A stretch of DNA of 7,716 bases from an uncultured Candidatus Melainabacteria bacterium. GTDB lineage: Bacteria > Cyanobacteriota > Vampirovibrionia > Gastranaerophilales > Gastranaerophilaceae. The notes beneath the pieces are model-generated. The model saw only the letters and a program-made list of their open reading frames with translations. It was not told the origin of the DNA and made no database searches. How positions within the stretch are numbered: position 1 is the stretch's first letter; each line of letters begins with the position of its first letter. Below, in pieces: positions 5,454 to 7,716 of this stretch. A program made the position numbers and the translations under genes. The stretch spans positions 1 through 7,716 of the forward strand of contig CAKUVB010000082.1 of NCBI GenBank assembly GCA_934693215.1, given 5' to 3'.

Positions 5454-6194
5454 TTAGTCTTGTTTTGCATAATACAAAGCTTTTGATATTGCTTTAGTTA
5501 TATTTTTGCGAGAATCTACTTCATCTTCTGTCATATAATCTTGAATATTGATTTCTTCAAGGACTTTTATATTGTATATAACAGGTTTTTCGCCGGCATC
5601 AAGGACAGATTGACCAATTTGTAAAAAGTCATAATCTGTGTACATCTCAATAGGAACAATGTTTTTATTTGCGTTCATAGATATTAGTGCAGTTCCTTTT
5701 TTTATTTTTGGGTATTCGTCTTTACGATGTCTTATTCCTGATGGGAAAATAATTACATTAAACCCTTTATCTAGGTAATCCTTTGTTATGCGTTGCATTT
5801 CGTCAAGTTCAAGTCCGCTTTGGATAAATATTTTGTTAATAATTTTTTTGAGAGTTGGGTTGTATGCCAATTCTTTTTTTACAAAACAAGTGGAATTTGG
5901 AATTAAGGACATCAATATTAATATATCAATATAACTAGGGTGCGTTGAAACAATGATTTTACCTTTGATAGAACGTAGTTTGTCGATATCTTCAATTTTT
6001 AGTTTTAAAATTTTTGTTATTGAAAGAAACTTAATAAACCACTTCCAAGTATAAAAAATAATAGATGAGTATTTTGTTTTTTCATCTTTTGCAAAAATTT
6101 CGATGAAAGGAAATACAATAAAATTGATTATTGTTGCACCAATATAAAAGAGCAAAAAACTTGATAATACAATAAAAGCTCTTATAGGTTTCAT
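5454..6194 (-). CDS. Membrane-anchored PlsC-like acyltransferase of an aryl-polyene-type locus
   Basis: A 246-residue lysophosphatidic-acid-acyltransferase-like protein. Residues 5-33 are a hydrophobic membrane anchor. The catalytic HX4D is H85 and D90 in 'STHPSYIDIL', and FVKKELAYNP (104-113) is the family's K(K)EL segment. FPSG (150-153) stands where FPEG is usual, and KKGTALISMN with IVPIEMY (166-185) closes the fold. The weakly conserved SGLELDE (126-132) stands where many members have G.IxxDR. Start: the ATG at 6194 overlaps the stop of the upstream gene as ATGA, with AAGGA about nine bases before it. A start at 6227 would overlap by 37 bases and add eleven residues that are only the shifted reading of the upstream gene's end. 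Translational coupling with the chain-length-factor-like gene suggests it moves the product of that synthase onto a lipid. The exact acceptor is unknown. Confidence 0.82.
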   Translation of the reverse strand: MKPIRAFIVLSSFLLFYIGATIINFIVFPFIEIFAKDEKTKYSSIIFYTWKWFIKFLSITKILKLKIEDIDKLRSIKGKIIVSTHPSYIDILILMSLIPNSTCFVKKELAYNPTLKKIINKIFIQSGLELDEMQRITKDYLDKGFNVIIFPSGIRHRKDEYPKIKKGTALISMNANKNIVPIEMYTDYDFLQIGQSVLDAGEKPVIYNIKVLEEINIQDYMTEDEVDSRKNITKAISKALYYAKQD

Positions 6195-6751
6195 ACTCTT
6201 TCTATCCTTCCATAACCTGTATTCCATTGAGATTTATTATTATTCAAAAACTCAATAAAATCAGCGATGTTATCACGAGAATTTTTTTCTTTTTTGAAAC
6301 AATATCCATTTGATTTGGTTGAGATAATTATACCAATCCCAAAATCATCTGCATAACATACGCATATTCTTTTGTTTGGTTGGGTAATTGCACTAATAAT
6401 CCCTGATGCAAGTGATTCTTCGCCGGCTGATATGGCTGAATATGGTGTTGTAATTTTGTTTAGTTGAGAAAATGCTGATACCGAAAAATTATGAACAGAG
6501 GCAGAAAATTTGGTAGGAGATACCATATTATCGGATTGATATTGAGATATGATTTCTTTTAATCTGCTAAACTCTCCGTTTTTTGATGTGAATATTATTT
6601 CATCAATATTATTGTCATATAGTTTTGACAAAACAGTTAATACCAATTTGTCGAGATTGCTAAATTTTCTTCTAACTAACATTGGTATATTAGAAACATC
6701 AATATCTTCGTTTTTTATAATTTGATATTTTTCAATGTTGAAAGTGTTCAT
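6191..6751 (-). CDS. Chain-length-factor-like ketosynthase N-terminal domain protein
   Basis: A 186-residue protein resembling the single-domain 'beta-ketoacyl synthase chain length factor' of aryl-polyene clusters (Ketoacyl-synt_2, Pfam PF13723 from memory). Its signature is SPTKFSASVHN (78-88), after FTSKNGEFSRL (54-64) and before SAISAGEES (105-113). The proteins correspond to the first half of a ketosynthase but lack its active-site Cys and His residues. By analogy with polyketide chain-length factors, they are thought to pair with an active ketosynthase and shape the pocket. The obvious partner is the divergent ketosynthase starting at 6780. It is the first gene of a two-gene unit with the acyltransferase (ATGA overlap at 6191-6194). 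No ribosome site precedes the ATG at 6751; a -10-like box lies directly in front. The length is on the short side for the family, mainly at the C-terminus. Confidence 0.8.
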   Translation of the reverse strand: MNTFNIEKYQIIKNEDIDVSNIPMLVRRKFSNLDKLVLTVLSKLYDNNIDEIIFTSKNGEFSRLKEIISQYQSDNMVSPTKFSASVHNFSVSAFSQLNKITTPYSAISAGEESLASGIISAITQPNKRICVCYADDFGIGIIISTKSNGYCFKKEKNSRDNIADFIEFLNNNKSQWNTGYGRIERV

Positions 6752-6784
6752 GTTAGTATAATATTACAAAAGAGGATTTATGAA
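6752..6784. promoter_or_regulatory. Compact divergent promoter between the chain-length-factor-like and ketosynthase genes
   Basis: Only 28 bases (6752-6779) separate the two start codons. On the plus strand TATAAT (6757-6762) is a perfect -10 box; its -35 region would lie inside the minus-strand gene and is weak. On the minus strand the same A+T block offers TATTAT (6763-6758), six bases before the ATG, or TATACT (6760-6755) with TTCATA (6784-6779) 18 bases upstream. Both polymerases would use overlapping -10 sequences. GAGG at 6772-6775 is the ketosynthase ribosome site, and the other direction has none. Confidence 0.45.
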
Positions 6785-7716
6785 TACCAGTATCACAAAA
6801 TATAATTGTATTACAAATATTGGACGTAACATAGATGAGGTTTATCAGAATGCAATAAAAGGTGTTGCTGATAGGATTGTTTTGAATTCCGAAATTGTAA
6901 AAGGAAAAACCTTTAGAGTTGGTATGGTTTCGGATAATGATATAAATATAACTAATGCAGATTATAATTTGAAATGTAATAGATTACTTGTTGAGTGTCT
7001 TGAACCTATAAAAGATTATATAGACGATTTAAAAAAAAATAATAAAACCATAGGTATAGTTTGTGCAACGACAAACTCCGGTGTAGAAGAATTTGAAACC
7101 TCTCAAAACCCAATTCATTCAGAAATAGGTAATCCGGCTATATTTTTAAAAGATTATTTAGGTACTGATAGTTATACGGCTTGTGTTTCTACTGCTTGTA
7201 CTTCTGGTATAAAAGCCTTTTCGATAGCACGTAATCTTTTGAGGTCAAATTTATGTGATGCTGTTGTGGTTGCAGGTGTAGATACGTTATCAAAAGTTCC
7301 TTTATATGGTTTTTCTTCGTTAGAAGTTTTGTCAGAACAACATACAATCCCGATGAGTAAAAATCGCTCAGGTATAAATATTGGAGAAGGTGTTGCAGTT
7401 TTTGTTGTGGAGAATTCAGAATCTGGGATAGGAATTTTGGGAATAGGGGAAACTACAGATACGTATCATTCAACAACTCCTGATCCTGATGCGGTAGAGG
7501 CTGTGAGGGCGATTAGGTTAGCTTTAGATGACGCAAAATTAAATCCTCAGGAGATAGATTATATTAATTTGCATGGTACAGGAACAATATCAAATGATTT
7601 AATGGAATCAAGAGCAATAAGTCAAATTTTTGATAATACATTTTGTTCTTCGACAAAACCAATGACGGGACAGTGTTTGGGTGCAGCTGCAAGTGTTGAA
7701 ACTGCTCTTTGTTGTG
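6780..7716 (+). CDS. FabF-like 3-oxoacyl-ACP synthase of an aryl-polyene-type locus, C-terminus beyond window
   Basis: 312 codons are present of an enzyme usually near 400 residues, open to the window edge. It condenses malonyl-ACP with an acyl primer. The nucleophile is C140 in STACTSG (138-144). The first active-site His is H265 in LHGTGT (264-269), followed by ND. The conserved Lys is K293 in STKPMTG (291-297). The next residue, where the second catalytic His stands in TGH, is Q298 (codon CAG, 7671-7673): 'TGQCLGAAA'. The glycine-rich GINIGEGVAVFVV (198-210) is also present. The stretch 'YHSTTPDPDAVEAVRAI' (229-245) fits the FabF-like synthases of aryl-polyene clusters better than housekeeping FabF. 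Start: GAGG at 6772-6775 lies four bases before the ATG. It diverges from its probable partner, the chain-length-factor-like gene. Confidence 0.88.
   Translation, partial: MNTSITKYNCITNIGRNIDEVYQNAIKGVADRIVLNSEIVKGKTFRVGMVSDNDINITNADYNLKCNRLLVECLEPIKDYIDDLKKNNKTIGIVCATTNSGVEEFETSQNPIHSEIGNPAIFLKDYLGTDSYTACVSTACTSGIKAFSIARNLLRSNLCDAVVVAGVDTLSKVPLYGFSSLEVLSEQHTIPMSKNRSGINIGEGVAVFVVENSESGIGILGIGETTDTYHSTTPDPDAVEAVRAIRLALDDAKLNPQEIDYINLHGTGTISNDLMESRAISQIFDNTFCSSTKPMTGQCLGAAASVETALCC

Noticed and set aside
6195..6227. Upstream start for the acyltransferase at 6227
   Set aside because: It would overlap the upstream gene by 37 bases, while the ATG at 6194 forms a typical ATGA overlap with a ribosome site and begins right at the membrane anchor.

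Overview
The window is strongly A+T-rich bacterial DNA, tightly packed, with a standard genetic code. It carries flagellar rod genes and fatty-acid-synthase-like genes of the aryl-polyene type, both usual in diderm (Gram-negative-type) bacteria. A flagellated low-GC diderm is therefore likely. A gut Vampirovibrionia/Gastranaerophilales (Melainabacteria) genome is my best guess, but nothing here proves it.

Layout from left to right. (1) 1-595, minus: the N-terminal 198 residues of a tetratricopeptide-repeat protein, cut by the window edge. (2) 596-834: a divergent intergenic region with a promoter for the TPR gene and, towards the flagellar genes, a sigma70-type promoter and a good match to a sigma28 (FliA/SigD) promoter. 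(3) 835-3071, plus: a four-gene flagellar rod operon, flgF-flgG-flgB-flgC, with short gaps of 7-14 bases. (4) 3072-3496: a 425-base non-coding stretch holding a short direct repeat, a hairpin, a strong terminator that reads both ways, and an imperfect tandem duplication of about 111 bases. (5) 3497-5314, minus: an apparently solitary amino-group DNA methyltransferase and, upstream of it, a PlsC-family acyltransferase. (6) 5315-5453: 139 bases of A+T-rich sequence in which I see only the promoter of the acyltransferase gene. (7) 5454-7716: an aryl-polyene-like lipid locus. A chain-length-factor-like ketosynthase fragment and a membrane acyltransferase overlap by an ATGA on the minus strand. A FabF-like ketosynthase, cut by the right edge, diverges on the plus strand across a gap of only 28 bases.

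Function. FlgF, FlgG, FlgB and FlgC are axial proteins of the flagellar rod and would be co-expressed. The ketosynthase, chain-length-factor-like protein and acyltransferase would together build an acyl or polyene chain on an acyl carrier protein and transfer it to a lipid acceptor. The ketosynthase has its Cys and first His, but Gln replaces the second active-site His.

The main points of interest are: (a) the His-to-Gln change in the ketosynthase; (b) genes whose -10 box ends six bases before the ATG, suggesting leaderless mRNAs, beside flagellar genes with normal Shine-Dalgarno sites; (c) a sigma28-type promoter in front of rod genes; (d) the 111-base tandem duplication next to the methyltransferase. 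I did not find a clearly new defence or mobile system.
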